Positions 11,849 through 24,790 of a DNA stretch of 64,000 bases are shown piece by piece (the first letter of the stretch is position 1; each line of letters starts with the position of its first letter). The notes under the pieces are model-generated. The model did no database searches. It was not told the DNA's origin and saw nothing but the letters and a program-made list of their open reading frames with translations. Source of the stretch: Neltuma alba (Eukaryota > Streptophyta > Magnoliopsida > Fabales > Fabaceae); the NCBI RefSeq assembly GCF_004799145.2, contig NW_021637149.1, positions 248,001 to 312,000 on the forward strand. The letters are read 5' to 3'. The translations under genes were made by a program, and so were the position numbers.

Positions 11849-14800
11849 ATGTGGTTGTTCAGCAAAAAGGGACCGTCTGGGTTCACAGCTTCTTCTACGG
11901 CCGAGGAAGTCACTCGAGGGATTGATGGCTCTGGCCTCACTGCCATTGTTACAGGTCAATATTAACCTCATTTTTCTGTGGTTACAATTGTTGCTTTATT
12001 TGGTTATTGAATCAATATCAGGTATCAACACGGGTATGAGCACACTCTAAACTTTTTATTAGCGTAACTGTTCTTGAAGTGTCGAGTATAGTCTAGAAGG
12101 AAACCTTATGGTTCTTGGATTGACAGAAAGACATGGTAAGTGAAGGGAGAAATTCCCTTCTTCCACTTCATTCGTTTTATTGTACTTATGATGGGTACTT
12201 TGTTCTCATGGTGTGTGACATGATGAAGATTAATGAATATGATTGATTAAGGCTGAAAAATGTTTTCGAAGTCAATGATGACAATAGGAATGATAACAAA
12301 AGTGTGGTAGTTATGAGTGGCCGGGTGGTTTTTTTTTTTTTTTTCTGTTCTTCCATTTTGGCCCCTTCGGAGCATCTGATATGGATGACTCCTTTGCCTG
12401 AGCGGGTTGTGTTGCTGCAGGAGCAACTAGTGGAATTGGTGCTGAAACTGCACGGGTGCTTGCATTACGTGGTGTCCATGTAGTTATGGCCATCAGAGAT
12501 GTTAAAGCTGGTAGACAAATCAAGGAGGCAATGGTAAGAGACAACTCCAAAGCGAAAATAGAGGTCATGGAGCTGGACCTGAGCTCAATGGAATCAGTCA
12601 GAAATTTTGCCAGGCAATTCAATTCTTGTGGTCTTCCCTTGAATATACTAGTGTAAGGCACTGCACATACGTTGGCAGTGGTAATAGATGCTAGTGTCTT
12701 GTGGTTTAATACATTCATCAATATCATTTGGGTTCTCTTTCTGTCATTGAGAAAATTATGCTTTCTGGTTTCATACATTCATCAATATCAGTTGGGTTCT
12801 TGTTCTGTCATTGAGATAATTATGCTTTCTTCCTGTTGTTTCTTGTTCTAAGTAATAACGCAGGAATCATGGCAACACCATTCAAGCTTTCCAAAGATAA
12901 TATAGAACTACAATTTGGGACAAACCACATAGGTGAGGTTTCTTTGACAATGAATTGGGTTCATCTATGTATGTAAAATATGGCATGTCACATATAAGCA
13001 TCTGATGGCTTGTAAGTTATTCTTTAGAATTATTTTGATATTCAGATCATCTCTCCCTGAATCCGACATACCATTCAAATCCCTCTTAGGTTCAGGATTG
13101 GAGTCTCCCAGCAATGGTGGGCTCTAATACCATGTCGATATACTACAGGATTTTGGATATGAGAATGTATTCAATCAAGTTAAACTATCAAGTATGACAC
13201 TGGTCAGCATAAATAGTTCAGAGTGTTAGCGTAAGTGTGAACTGAACTCGTGTACTTGGGCTAGGGCTAAGCCCACTTGCTTTTGTTATACATATATATA
13301 TACACCAACAAGTACGTCTGTGTATACATGTTATGATTATTATAGTTTCCATTTTTAATATACAAATGTATGGCCATTATTACTGTCATTGCAATACATG
13401 CAGAAGCATTAAGCCTACTGCTTTATGAGAAAATTTGAGATATAAGGATCTCTCCTTGCAGGTCATTTTCTTTTGACGAACTTATTGTTGGACACAATGA
13501 AACGAACTTCCACTGAACATAGGAAAGAGGGGAGGATTGTAAATGTCTCATCAAGACGTCATCGTTTCTCATATCCTGAAGGGATTCGATTTAATAAAAT
13601 CAATGAAAAATCAGGGTAACTCTATTAGGTGGTCCAAACTACTGTTCAGTCCATTTTCTAGATGCTATCTTTTTCAACATATTTTAGACTATGAATTCTT
13701 CTCTTTCCCTCACCCTCCTTAGGAAAGTTCTAGATGAATTGGAACTATTGCTGATATCAATGATCTTCACTTGTGCAGGTATAACAGCTTGTCTGCGTAT
13801 GGGCAATCAAAGCTTGCTAATGTTCTTCACGCTAATGAGCTTGCAAGACTTCTAAAGGTGACTGACTTATTTGAGGATACTGTCAATGGGTAAAATCTGC
13901 TAGCTGTTTGTCTGTGTAAGAGAATAATACAAAAGATCTTGGGTAGGGTGCTCTTCCTTTGCACCTTGAATGAGTCTCTTCCTGCTTTCCTCTTTTTACT
14001 TCTGGAAAGTTTCTCTTAGGGGAGGCAGTAGATGAATGCATGATTCTCCCCCAAATATCATTAAGTATTGGATTCAGGCCAAGTAGAGGTTTATGGACCT
14101 TATCCTGCTCCACTAGCGTTCCACAACATGTTGTCTCACTGCTGCATCTTCATTTGTGTCTCAAACATGTCTAGCTGCTGCCAAAAATAAACAAAGGTGT
14201 TATAAATCCACTTGCTTTAATTTAGGAAGTTGACTTTTTAATCTCAAATAGTACATCACTATTCTTCAAAGAACAATATGTTTATTGCTCAGAAGGAAAT
14301 TCGTCCCAATTCCATTCGTCATTGAGGTCATCAATCTAGACATGATTTGATTGCTTTTGGACATCTAGATTTTTGTATTTGGGATTGCTGAACCTTGGAG
14401 GGGCGGCATCATCTGTGATATAATCCTCCTTGTTTCGTGCTATTATAAGTTTAAACATGCTTTAGGACCAATAGAGGTAATTGCTATCATCCAATAGGTG
14501 GCCAGTTGTCATGACTGTAGAGCTTTGATAGATCAAATGAAAATCCAAGGTAATTTTCCAGGATGAAGTTACTTGTTTCTCTATATTCAGGTCTTTTAGG
14601 CTCTGATGCCATGAAAAAATTCCGAGATTCCATACTCTTGTTCTTATCATTCCAAATATTCAAGACAAACATAAATAGATGGGTTGGATGTAAAAAAATT
14701 AGATAACTTAACTAGCTTGCAAAGGTGACATATAGCATGCTTTCATAAGAGAAAGATAAGATCGACCTGAACAAGTTAACTCACTGTAAAATAAGATGAA

Positions 14801-16603
14801 TACAAGACTGATATTAAAAGGAACTACTAAGTGACGTAATGTCAAGGTCTTCTTCAATGTGAGTTGTTCTCCAACAAATATGGATGAATGATGCGCTGCC
14901 AAAAATTTTGGGTTTTCGGGTAGGTTTGATGGAGTTTAAGATATGTGAAAGTCTAGGGTCCAAGATGGCATTTGGTTTTATGAGACTTGAATTGTGAGAA
15001 TGTCTTTCCCCTAAAATATTTTAGGCACAACTGAAGTAAGCATGAAGGACCTTGCCACTTCTAACTCCGTAAGAGATGCTTGTTATCTCTTTCATATTTG
15101 TTACGGGTATGGACACCAGTTCTGGTGGATTGTCCTTTGGTTGGTGAGGTAAATTCCAGTGGCATAAGAAGAGTATTATGATTTGCTTCTCCTCGTGAAT
15201 GAATCAATATCAGGAACATATATAATATATGGATGACCTTGCTTCATTATGACTGGAACTTTCATATGGTTGTTGCTGTTATCTATACTGATACACGCAC
15301 CACACAAGAAATTTAAGCTCATTGCGCAACTTCCTCAGTCAGAACCAGTCACGGATGGTCAGAAAAGCCATTTTGTCTTCAACCTTATTTGACTGTGTAA
15401 CTCCAATCACATAGGTAGGGTGCGTCATGCCTAAAAGGTTTATCCTTCATATCATGAATTGCAATTTATTTCCTCTAATGTTAAATTTGAACTTCTTTTT
15501 TTCTGAGAGTTCCCCCCATCAAATGGGATTTACCACAGTTCAACAGCTTTCCAACTATATGATGTTAACCTGTAACAGGAGGAGCGAGTGGATATCACTG
15601 CAAACTCACTTCACCCAGGAGCAATTGCCACCAATCTGTTCCGTCATCACAGCTTGATTGATGGTGAGTCCTTTTTGGTCGTGCCCTTTGCTTTCATGCT
15701 TTTCTGTGAGAAAATATTCAAGACCACCCCTTGTACATCAATCTTATATACATGTTAGATATGAAATTTTCTCTTGTTTTCTCATTCTTTTTTCTAAAGA
15801 TGTGACCTAATTAAATTATGGTTTTCGTCTTATTTTATGCAGGCTTAGTTGGTCTCCTTGGAAAATATGTGATGAAAAATATACAACAGGTAACTATGTT
15901 TATCGGGAACAAAAGTAAGGAAGGATAGAGGTCTAAACAGGCTAAAGGAAGGATAGAGGTCTAAATGGGTTAAGTTATTTATAAACTACATGGATTTTGG
16001 TTCCACTTGTTGCTTGAATGAGTAAGTTCGGGTGGACATATAGAGCTTGTATGTGCATTTTGAATGAAAGAAGAAAAATTGTATGAAGACAGAAAAAGAG
16101 TACAGAACGTTTGAGGTAAGCAATCATCAAATAAAGAAAGCAAGTAAATACTCAAACAGAAAGACCAAATAAAAGCTCTAATTAAAAAACCAGTGAGTAA
16201 AGAAAAGCTGAGCAGTTTCTTTGCTTGCTGAAAATCAGTCAAGCATGGTTTTTTCCATCCCTGAAAGAACCATTCGCATTAAGCTTGTATAGCTAAATGA
16301 ATCAAGCTTCAGAATTTTGATGAACAAAATAAAAGTTATTTTTTTTATAAGCAAGTAGAGGTTGAGCACGAATATATATGCATTAATGTGAACTTGAGTT
16401 TGTTTCTCCGCGTTATATAGGGGGCAGCCACCACATGCTACGTAGCTTTGCATCCGCGGGTTAAAGGGATGACTGGATGTTACTTTGCAGACTGTAATGT
16501 AGCTGAAACAAGCTTCCAAGCATCAGATCCTGGTTTGGCAAGGAAACTCTGGGATTATAGCTCAGATTTGGTTCAAAGTCGATGTCAGGTTCCCAAATGC
16601 TAA
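11849..16603 (+). CDS. TIC32: Short-chain dehydrogenase TIC32-like, chloroplast inner envelope (8 exons, 321 aa)
   Basis: Exons: 11849-11954, 12421-12652, 12853-12932, 13462-13615, 13779-13857, 15579-15663, 15843-15889, 16421-16603. All are GT-AG and join to 321 residues, close to the length I recall for TIC32 (about 316). The start MWLFSKKGPSGF is typical of the TIC32 group. The Rossmann motif TGATSGIG is at residues 35-42, the NNAG motif at 114-117, catalytic Ser about 169-170 (NVSS), and the Tyr/Lys pair at Tyr198 and Lys202 (YGQSK). So all dehydrogenase residues are present. TIC32 is an NADPH-dependent, calmodulin-binding enzyme reported at the chloroplast inner envelope import machinery; related plant genes are annotated as stress or retinol-type dehydrogenases, so the exact role here is inferred. 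Intron 5 is long (1721 bp), intron 3 holds a copia LTR relic, introns 2 and 7 hold short tandem duplications. The gene is convergent with YDA. Confidence 0.92.
12702..12830. repeat. 64-bp tandem duplication in TIC32 intron 2
   Basis: Two copies of about 64 bp start at 12702 and 12766, each with TGGTTT(A/C)ATACATTCATC and ending near ATTATGCTTTC. They differ at only a few positions, so the duplication is fairly recent. It is wholly intronic and does not touch the splice sites at 12653 and 12852. Confidence 0.8.
13120..13310 (-). mobile_element. Copia-type LTR plus primer-binding site relic in TIC32 intron 3
   Basis: Read on the minus strand, an LTR-like unit of about 178 bp starts TGTTGGTG (13310) and ends TATCGACA (13133), so it has TG...CA termini that are imperfect inverted repeats. 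It is followed directly by TGGTATTAGAGCC (13132-13120). That is one base off the initiator-tRNA-Met primer-binding site (TGGTATCAGAGC) used by most plant copia elements. Internal sequence fades out after this. Only the 5' LTR end is recognisable; there is no second LTR, so it is a truncated relic. It lies antisense to TIC32. Confidence 0.6.
15909..15967. repeat. Short direct repeat in TIC32 intron 7
   Basis: The 21-base word AAGGAAGGATAGAGGTCTAA plus A occurs twice in tandem here with a short GGCT-type spacer. It is intronic and has no visible function. Confidence 0.7.
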
Positions 16604-16706
16604 TATGGAATTTTAGCTTCGATCATTTGTACGAAGATTAAACATTCCTACTCATTGGCATCTCACTTGTATCTCGTTATCTCGTTATCTTTGATGCTGT
16701 GTTGTT

Positions 16707-17095
16707 TGAGATATAACACGGGTTAATTATGAGTTAATTGGATAACAGATTCTAAATTAGATAAGTTAGTTAGAACTTAATCACAGGTTGATCGAGCTTT
16801 GTACCCAGATGCATTCAGTATGTAAATACTTGTCGCGGGTCTGTGGTCATCATTCACAGAGCCCAATTCTTTCATTCTCCATATTCTGCATTTCTCACTT
16901 GGTATCACGAGCCTTCTCGTTTTTTTCCCCAATGGCCTCTCGCAGATCCTGAGTACTGCATCATCTTCCGCTGTTTCCTTTAACAAACTTTCCTCTTTTC
17001 TTCCTTCCACCTCTTCCACTTCGTCTTCTGCCTTTGTTACTCAGCCGTCTCTAATCATGCTGGATAGGAACAACTACGTTGCCGAAGTATTTTGA
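16707..17095 (+). mobile_element. Truncated copia-type retrotransposon 5' end (LTR, PBS, start of gag)
   Basis: A unit at 16707-16897 begins TGAGA and ends TCTCA, giving TG...CA ends that are inverted repeats. After one base comes TTGGTATCACGAGC (16899-16912), very close to the initiator-tRNA-Met primer-binding site. An ATG at 16932 follows with serine-rich, C/T-rich leader-like DNA. Near 17060 a frame reads LDRNNYVAE, resembling the conserved start of copia gag (LDxxNY). The sequence then degenerates. No second LTR is seen. It sits just beyond the TIC32 stop codon and may contribute to that transcript's 3' end. Confidence 0.55.
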
Positions 17096-18187
17096 CGCTG
17101 TGTCGCATATTTGAACGCAAATGTATGTATAATGTTCCCGAAGAAACTCGAGCGACTGGACGCTGTCGTTTTAGTAGGTATATAGTGGCGTGTTGTGAAC
17201 AGAAGTAACGTGTCAGGAACCTGTCAATTTGATTCCGCAAAGAATAGCCTCCAACAGCTAACAATTTCAATTGAATAATTTGTTCAGGTAGATTCAAACT
17301 CACCTAATAGCAGTGTTAAAGGAACCTTAGATAAGCATATAAACACGGGAAAAAAATGAATTTCATTACAAAAAATATACTAACATATTTCATTTCCACC
17401 ATGATTGGTTATAGTCTACCGATTTTTGGTAGATCAATTCTATCTAAAATTTTCATGTCAAGGAAATTGCCAGCAGATTAGTCTTGTATCATACATGCAA
17501 AGACTTAAAACGAAGACAAAAGGTTCACCCATCAGATAAGCCCTGTACAAACCAGATGAGAGGATCACAATATCAACTTCATCCATTTTACTTCAATTAA
17601 CAATGTACATAATTGATCCTTTAATAAAGTCTTCAATGACAGTAATACACCTGAACCCGCATTACACACAGCAACAGATGAACGGGTTCTTCAAGTCTTT
17701 GACTTCAACAAATGCGGGATCCCAATCCAGCTTCCCATCTTTATGTACCAATATCTGACCTCCCAAAATAGTCCAAAAGGTAATGTTTTTACCAATTCAA
17801 TTTTCTTCACTTCTAAACCATCCAAGTCCTCAACTTTTCATGAGTTGATGGTGCATCCTAAACATCCTACATATAACTGCAATCTTCTTTTTCCAGAACG
17901 ACTATGTGTAAGCTGATATAGACGAATCATGTGAGAAAGTTTCATAACGTGGTTTAGTTTGCTCAACAAGTAAAGATCTGAACTCCACATGCCTGAGCTT
18001 GAGGCCAAACAAAATGGACTGTGTGGTCCCAGCAAGTCTATTCCCAGATCCAAATTTATTACATAAATTCTCCTTATTGTGCAATTACTTCCTCAGTAAT
18101 TAGAACAATTAACCGACCTGTGCAACCAGATGATCTTCACTCAAACTTGAAGGCTTGATTGGACAAAGTCCAGGAAAATGACTCAAG
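17096..18187. other. Convergent intergenic DNA and YDA 3' UTR
   Basis: No gene seen. The part nearest 18188 is the likely 3' UTR of YDA on the minus strand. Its length cannot be fixed from sequence. Frames in this zone have no family resemblance. Confidence 0.4.
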
Positions 18188-21100
18188 TCATAGACCATTT
18201 GACCGGTTGAGCAAAGGAGAGTTGGGACTAAGATCCAGCGACGGTTTGATCTTAACATGATCTCCCAGTAGCTGTCTAGAAACACGATCAGCCAAGACTG
18301 ACTGAACATCATAAGGCTCGACAGGAGGCCTCGCAAAATGCTTCCCCATAACATCATTTTCACTCAGAATCAATTCTGTTTGAGAACCCATTTGCAGATT
18401 GCGAAAGATGTCAATGCCAGAGTCATGATGAGCAGGGGCATTAATGTAGATGCTATTTGAGTGCTTTGGCAAGTTTGCAAGACCGTCTTGATAATAAGCT
18501 GACTGTTTCAGGTGATTGCCAAATGGAATGGCACCACTACCACCAGTAAGAGGCGTGGATGCACCAGAAACAGTACGGGGGCTAGATATAGGAGAAGGAG
18601 ACATTCTCCCATTCATGTGCTGTGGTGATCTTGACCGCAAAAGTGGGCTTCCAATGGGAGAGACAGGGCAAGAAATATTCCTTGGAATATGGATTTCATT
18701 ACTGGAGATCAACAAAATTATTTCAGAACACCAAATATCAGCAACATTATGCGTGCATTTGTGGGAGTGGGTGACAGTGTGGGTGTGGTGAGTGAGAGAG
18801 AGAGAGAGAGAGACCTAGCATGCGGATTGGTTTTCAACACCCTAGAAGAATGAACAGAAACTCTGTCATTATCCAGGGCAGAGAGGTTTCTGCCTTGTCC
18901 AGCGCCCTGAATATTCATCAAAGATGGATGCAATTAATAACAAGAAACAAAAGGACATATGTTCTCGATTATTACAATTTAAATTTGGCAAGTCATGATT
19001 CTCTTAAGTTATGACACCTGCACAATGCACAGAAAGATATTCTAGTTGCATAAAAAACTCTAAACAGATCGTGTCCTCAGAGTCTTAACTGGATGAAGTT
19101 CGAAGCCTCAGATAGGCATACCAGACATTAAAACACAATTACAAACATTTGTCTCACAGCTGAAATAATAATCCCCAGTCGCCCAATAGTCTTATGACAA
19201 CTTTTTTAGCTTTTTCTCTTTTCCCCAAACCATATACGTGATTTTTACTCCAACGTCCAAGACTACATTCCAGCTTCATCTGATAGAGAAGTAGCCCAGT
19301 CTAATTCCTACCTTAGCCTTTATCACTTTTAAAAATTACATCTGACGGAGAAGTAAGGAACTACTTCGTATACTTTGTCTTGCTGCCTTTATTGCGGACA
19401 TCAAGCCTTGACTGAATTATCTATGCAAACACAAAAAGAGAGAGGTAGGGAGGGAGGCCAAGAATCCTTTCTGCTTCACACAAATGCAAAAGAATAAGGA
19501 CTCTAAATTTGGAGGGAATGGGGATAAAGGTCTATCATAGATCTACACACCAAGACCACTCACATCCTAAGGAACGTAAAAGGATAAAGTGCAACGAAGT
19601 ATAAATATTATACTTTCCTGCGGCGAAGTAAATAGTTCTTATTCATTTCTATCATGCATAGGAACAAGATAGAGGGATAACGTGAAACAAAAACATGACG
19701 CGTAGTGAAAGACAAGCAGGCAACCACGCATCCCCACTTTTCAATAGAATATGGAGATAGCTTACAGGGATACAGGAGAAAGAGATATTATACATTATAT
19801 GTTGGAGACAGAATATAGAATACAATAGTACCAGAGGTTTTGCTCCTTGCGCAATACCAGAGACCTGATCTGACGCTTCACCAACCAGAATAGGTCTTTC
19901 CAAAGGTGCAGCACACTTTACAAAAGGGTGTTCCAATAGTTGCTGGGCCGAAGGACGATCATGTGGGTTACGTTGTAGACATTTCCGAACGAAATCCTTT
20001 CCTTCATTTGAGAGGTGATCTGGGATTGTTGGGAGTTCCTTGCTATTACCAATCTTAAACATGGCAGCAACCTGTTGCCAAGAATAATCTATTAGCATCC
20101 TTGCAATAGCAACAACTTGAGCGTATTTAGCTGGTGTGCAGACGTGATCCCAGATTAGCAATATTACTATAGCTTTTTCTCTCTTTTTTTTTGGGAGAGT
20201 GAAATACTATAGCTTTATTTTACTTACGAATACTCCTCCATCTGCCACTAGATTGCTACATACGTTAATGCCATGAATTCCCACCGTTTCCAGCATACCA
20301 TATTATGATTTAAAAAATTAAAAATGCTACTGTATTTCTAGAACCCAAAAAAAAAAAAAGGAACGCATAAGCGCAAGCATTCAAGTGAAAAGGGGAAAAT
20401 GTAAGAGATGCAGTTAACTGACAAAAATAATTACCCCTTCATACTGACTCCAAGGAGGCTTAGTTGTAGCCATTTCTAAAACTGTGCAACCAAGACTCCA
20501 TATATCCACAGCAAGGCTGCAGCCACTAGAGTTCTTTATGACCTAGGTAAACAGAAAGTGTAGACAATGATTAACAATACTAAAATATAATTATAAGTAC
20601 AGAGAATAGAACCTAAAAGAAGAGATATATATAACCTCAGGAGCCATCCAATAAGGACTTCCCTTGAATGATAATGGACATGACTGCCCTGTTATCTGCA
20701 CACCATACAAGGTATAAGATGGACAAAATAAATCAAGCAATTTCACACTGATTGTACCATAAGCAGGAAATGATTAAAAAACAAAAACAAAACAAAAAAG
20801 ATGTATTATTTCCAACTTCAATACAATAGGCAATAATTGCAGTCATGTGGGTCACTTTTTGAGCTATAAAAAACATAAATATATAATTTTGATTTTCTAA
20901 AAAGTAAGATTAAAGAATATTAAACAATAAGAAAATCAGCTAACTGCTTATTCTTTACAACATGGAATGTGGACATCATGGTTAATGATACAGTTGCGAA
21001 AGAATGGCGATTCTAGGCAGTTCTTGAATTGCCCTTTTTATTCTCACTTCTACATCAGTTCTGGTATCTACCATTCTCTTTTCTAGGTAGAATTTTTTTT

Positions 21101-23712
21101 CCCTGTTCCTGTGTTTTGCCTTTTATCAGCTACCGTCAGTATACTTGCCAAGCTGCAGCAGCACCTTGGCATCTTCATGGAAATTGCAAATAACCCTAGC
21201 GGGAAGCCAGAATCATCAAAAAAATTGGACTGTATTAACGAGTTTCATCCTTAATTCAAGATATGAGTAAGCACCGGGATGAAACTTACATATCTATTTG
21301 ATTTAGCTTCAATACAGATGTTAAGGATAGTAAGTATCTCATAACTTACATGTTTTGCCATGCCAAAGTCCGCCAGCTTGATTACCCGGCCATTTTGATC
21401 TACAAGTATATTTGCTCCCTTGATGTCCCTTTACAAGTAAATACAATTATAGAGATAGACGTATTAATCTTTCAGAAAAATAAAATTATACAGCAAATCA
21501 CACGTAAAACCATCCAGAGCATGAATAGACAACATATTTCACCTGTGGACAGTATTTTTAGCATGTAAATAAGCAAGTCCCGACAAAATTTGTTGGGTAT
21601 AATTGCGGATGGCTAGTTCACCAAATTGCCCATATTCTTGAAGAAGTTTATATATGGAACCTCCAGATACATATTCCAGGTATATGTAAAGCTTGTCATC
21701 TACCTGTTCAAGAATATTATTTGCAGCTTCTATAAGTATGGTACACAACCCATATTGTTAACAGATTTTTACTGCTGTGCTTTTAGTTTAACCACCTGTA
21801 ATTAATAACTTTCAACCAGACATCTCTTAGCCAATTGGATTTAATAAGCATACATGAAAGATCAAACTTACCGTTTCAGAACCATAATACCGCACAATAT
21901 TGGGATGCCGTAATCGACTTAATAGAGCAATTTCCTGCCAGAAAGTTCAGAATAAAATCTCTATAACTACGTAAATTTTAAAACAAACTAGAAGCTGTTA
22001 TGCTCCTCACGAAGATAAGGCATTATTCACCCACTTGAAAATTTCCAACATCTAAAAGGGAATCAAATCACCTGCATTAATTGCTTAGCACTTTCCTTGG
22101 ACTTGGCATCATCTGAAAACAACGTCACCTCCTTCATTGCACACATCTCACCATTTTCACTTTAAAAGACAAACCTTTTCATTTCAGTATATATAATATA
22201 ATGCATACATAAGGAAAATGGAATATCTTTCATCTGATTTGTAATAAATTAATGACGTATTGTCCAAAGTGCATACCTATTGAAGCCAACATAGACATGT
22301 CCAAATGTGCCTCTTCCAAGCAGCTTTCCCTTTTTCCATCGAAAGCCAGGGCTCAAAGGATTATCTGCTCTTCCTGGACTTCTTGGCATAGATGGAGATG
22401 TTGCTGCTGAATTTGAGTGAGAGAAAGGTGAGGAGTTTGTAACTGTTAGGGGTGGAAGAGGCAGACGATGACTCTGTTGTTTCCCATCATCAACCCATCC
22501 AGTCTGTGATTCAGTGGGTGTTGCCCCAGATCTAGGATGAATGGGTGTGACCGCTCCACTCTGAATCCTAGAGCTCGGACCAGGACTAGTCATTCTGGGG
22601 CTAACAACAGGAGAATACTCAGGGCTACCCCTACTTGGTTGCCAAAATATCTGTCCTGTCATGTCCCCTCCCATTGAATTATGCCCAGAGTTCTGACCAG
22701 AACCTGGACTGGAGCAGTGCCCAGATCCAATAAAATTGACCTCTGAATATTGCTTTCCAGCCCAAAAAGCAGAGCTCGGCACTTGTTCTGGGCCAAACGC
22801 TCTCAGTGGACTTCTTGATGGACTTGACTTGGAGCTGTCAGGAGCACTATAGAAAGCACCATGGGGAGGAACCTGCAGATTTGGCACGTGATTGCTTAAA
22901 GGTCTCCGTTTGGGGGACGGAGGAGATACATGATTACTCAGAATGTTTGCTGGCTTTTTGAACTCTCTTGAATTTAGTTGCAAACCAGTAGATGATTGAT
23001 CCTTGAGCATTGAACTTCAGAAATAGAGCAATACTTTTGTCAGGGATGACTAAAAAAGAAAAAAATTTTAAAAGCAACCATATCACGTGTCACAAATAAG
23101 CTAGATACCCATATCTAACAAAATATTCAATACAGTAACACTATGGTGATTGTTGTACCTGGAAGGGCTGCCAGCAGCAGTTCTAGTCCCAGTCTCTGAG
23201 TCAATTGCCAGTGGACTGCGTTGACATGAATCAGCTGGCTCATCACTGTCAGCAGAGCTGTCACTACATACAGAGGCAGTGATAGGGTCTCCATCTAAAT
23301 CTGCAGTCTTTCGCCTACTACGTATGCATGCAGGTCTTGGAAGTGGCAGATACAACGATGTCTTGGAACCCTTCTCCCCTCTTGACTTTGATGATAGGCA
23401 AATTTCAGAATCTGTTCGTCCTATACATGCAGGATTCCTGCCAGGAAGTGGTAGTGGCTGGGCAAGAGGCCTTTCAGCAAAACTTTGACACCGTGCTACT
23501 TTGGATGGTGAAGGAGACCTTGATTCAACTGGAGACTGAGCCCCCTTCTCTGAAACTGTGTCATTGCAGTTTCTCCGAGGTCCTCCACACCTGCCACTTA
23601 CCTTACCTTCAGATGGGATTTTAAGTTTTCTTTGTAATGCATCAATGAAACTTTCTTTACTTCCTTTCTTCTTGGGTTCTTTTGATGATGATTTCCCCCA
23701 CCATGGAGGCAT
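18188..23712 (-). CDS. YDA: MAPKKK YODA, mitogen-activated protein kinase kinase kinase (11 exons, 898 aa)
   Basis: Exons in order of translation: 23712-23159, 23014-22277, 22159-22072, 21934-21872, 21703-21543, 21428-21350, 20695-20636, 20542-20435, 20071-19832, 18906-18815, 18701-18188. All are GT-AG and sum to 898 codons; Arabidopsis YDA is 883. The N-terminus MPPWWGKSSSKEPKKK and the following SKESFIDALQRKLK are diagnostic of YDA. A long Ser/Pro-rich regulatory region runs to about 410. The kinase domain is about 411-668: GRGTFG 418-423, Lys440 in AMKEV, catalytic HRD with Asp536, DFG 555-557, APE 579-581. The C-terminal tail is Ser/Pro-rich (RSPSP-type sites). YDA acts upstream of MKK4/5-MPK3/6 in embryo and stomatal patterning and, in family knowledge, in immune signalling. 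The start was chosen because the upstream in-frame ATG would add residues absent from YDA proteins. All kinase residues are present; it looks functional. Confidence 0.95.
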
Positions 23713-24790
23713 ATTTGTCTTTGATATATTGAGGTGTGGCAAGCAAATTTCTTAAGATATTCCCATTAATATCAGGAGACGAAACAATCAATATTATGAT
23801 CCAATCATAAGCTTAACCAGTAAGGGATTCAATATTAACAAAAGAAGTAGCTCAACAGTGAAACACTAGACCTGCAAAAGAGGAAAATGTGCATTCCCAA
23901 TCAGTTCATGAGTCTTTTGCCTATGAGTTTAGTATATGCATGCTATATATTTAATTCATAATTCAAAAATTGCAAGATATCAGAATAGATAAATTGCATT
24001 CATATCTTAGAATACTAAATTCTCAAAACTTAAAAATTCATTACATTCACAACCTTTCATCAACATAAATTTATTACAGTCCAACTTAAATATGCTCCAC
24101 ATCCTAGGCATGAAAATAGGATGAGAAACCATACGAACTTCTAGCTTGAACCATCATTAGATTATATTAGATCGTCAAAGAAAAAGTGTGCTGGCCCTCG
24201 ATTAAACTAATCTGCAACATGGGTTCCCCTTACGCGGGTGCTCCAGTACTCAGATTGCCAACGACCCAAAAGGTTTGGAATGAAACTTCAAGCTTCCAAA
24301 TTCACTCTTTTACTTCACCGAATTTCTCGAAATCCCAAGAAAGTTTACCATCCCCAACTGCTTAAAAGAATCGCCTCAAAACACAGATCCACTAATCCAC
24401 TACTAACATATTATTGAGCAAAGAAACAGCTAAATCTACTAAACCTATTGATCATACACTAAAATTGGACACGATAGGAACTGAAAATGCACAAAAGAAC
24501 GGGACTTACTCTCAACACTCAACGGTGTGAATCTGACCTCAACCCACTGAATAATTTTAGCTCAAATCTGAGTAAGAACATCCCTGAGTGGTTCGGAACT
24601 CCGCAAGAGCCCAAACCAGACAAATAAAATCTACAATACAAGAAATGGAGAGGGATTTTGCAGTGATGTATGGAGAAATTTCCGAATTGAAAGGCAGTGA
24701 AAGAGATCGCGTATACAAAGAGAAAGAGAGAGCGAGATAGGAGAGAGAAAGAGTGTCTCCGAGCTAAGACAACTTGGTCTCTATGCGCTG
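23713..24790 (-). promoter_or_regulatory. YDA 5' UTR with a leader intron and a pyrimidine-rich tract
   Basis: On the minus strand a good acceptor (TTTTGCAG) ends near 23872 and a good donor (GAGTAAGT) lies near 24514, so a 5' UTR intron of about 640 bp is likely. The leader exon upstream includes a CT-rich stretch at 24717-24760 (GAGAGAAAGAGAGAGC on +), the kind of Y-patch/GAGA tract common near plant transcription starts. This intron-containing leader is inferred from splice signals only. Confidence 0.45.

Noticed and set aside
12311..12778. 155-codon minus-strand frame
   Set aside because: Antisense to TIC32 exon 2, whose Rossmann motif and splice sites are on the plus strand.
14462..14902. 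Minus-strand frames in TIC32 intron 5
   Set aside because: No motif, overlapping frames on the same strand, intronic AT-rich DNA.
16777..17303. Minus-strand frames beyond TIC32
   Set aside because: They overlap the plus-strand copia LTR/gag relic and carry no motif.
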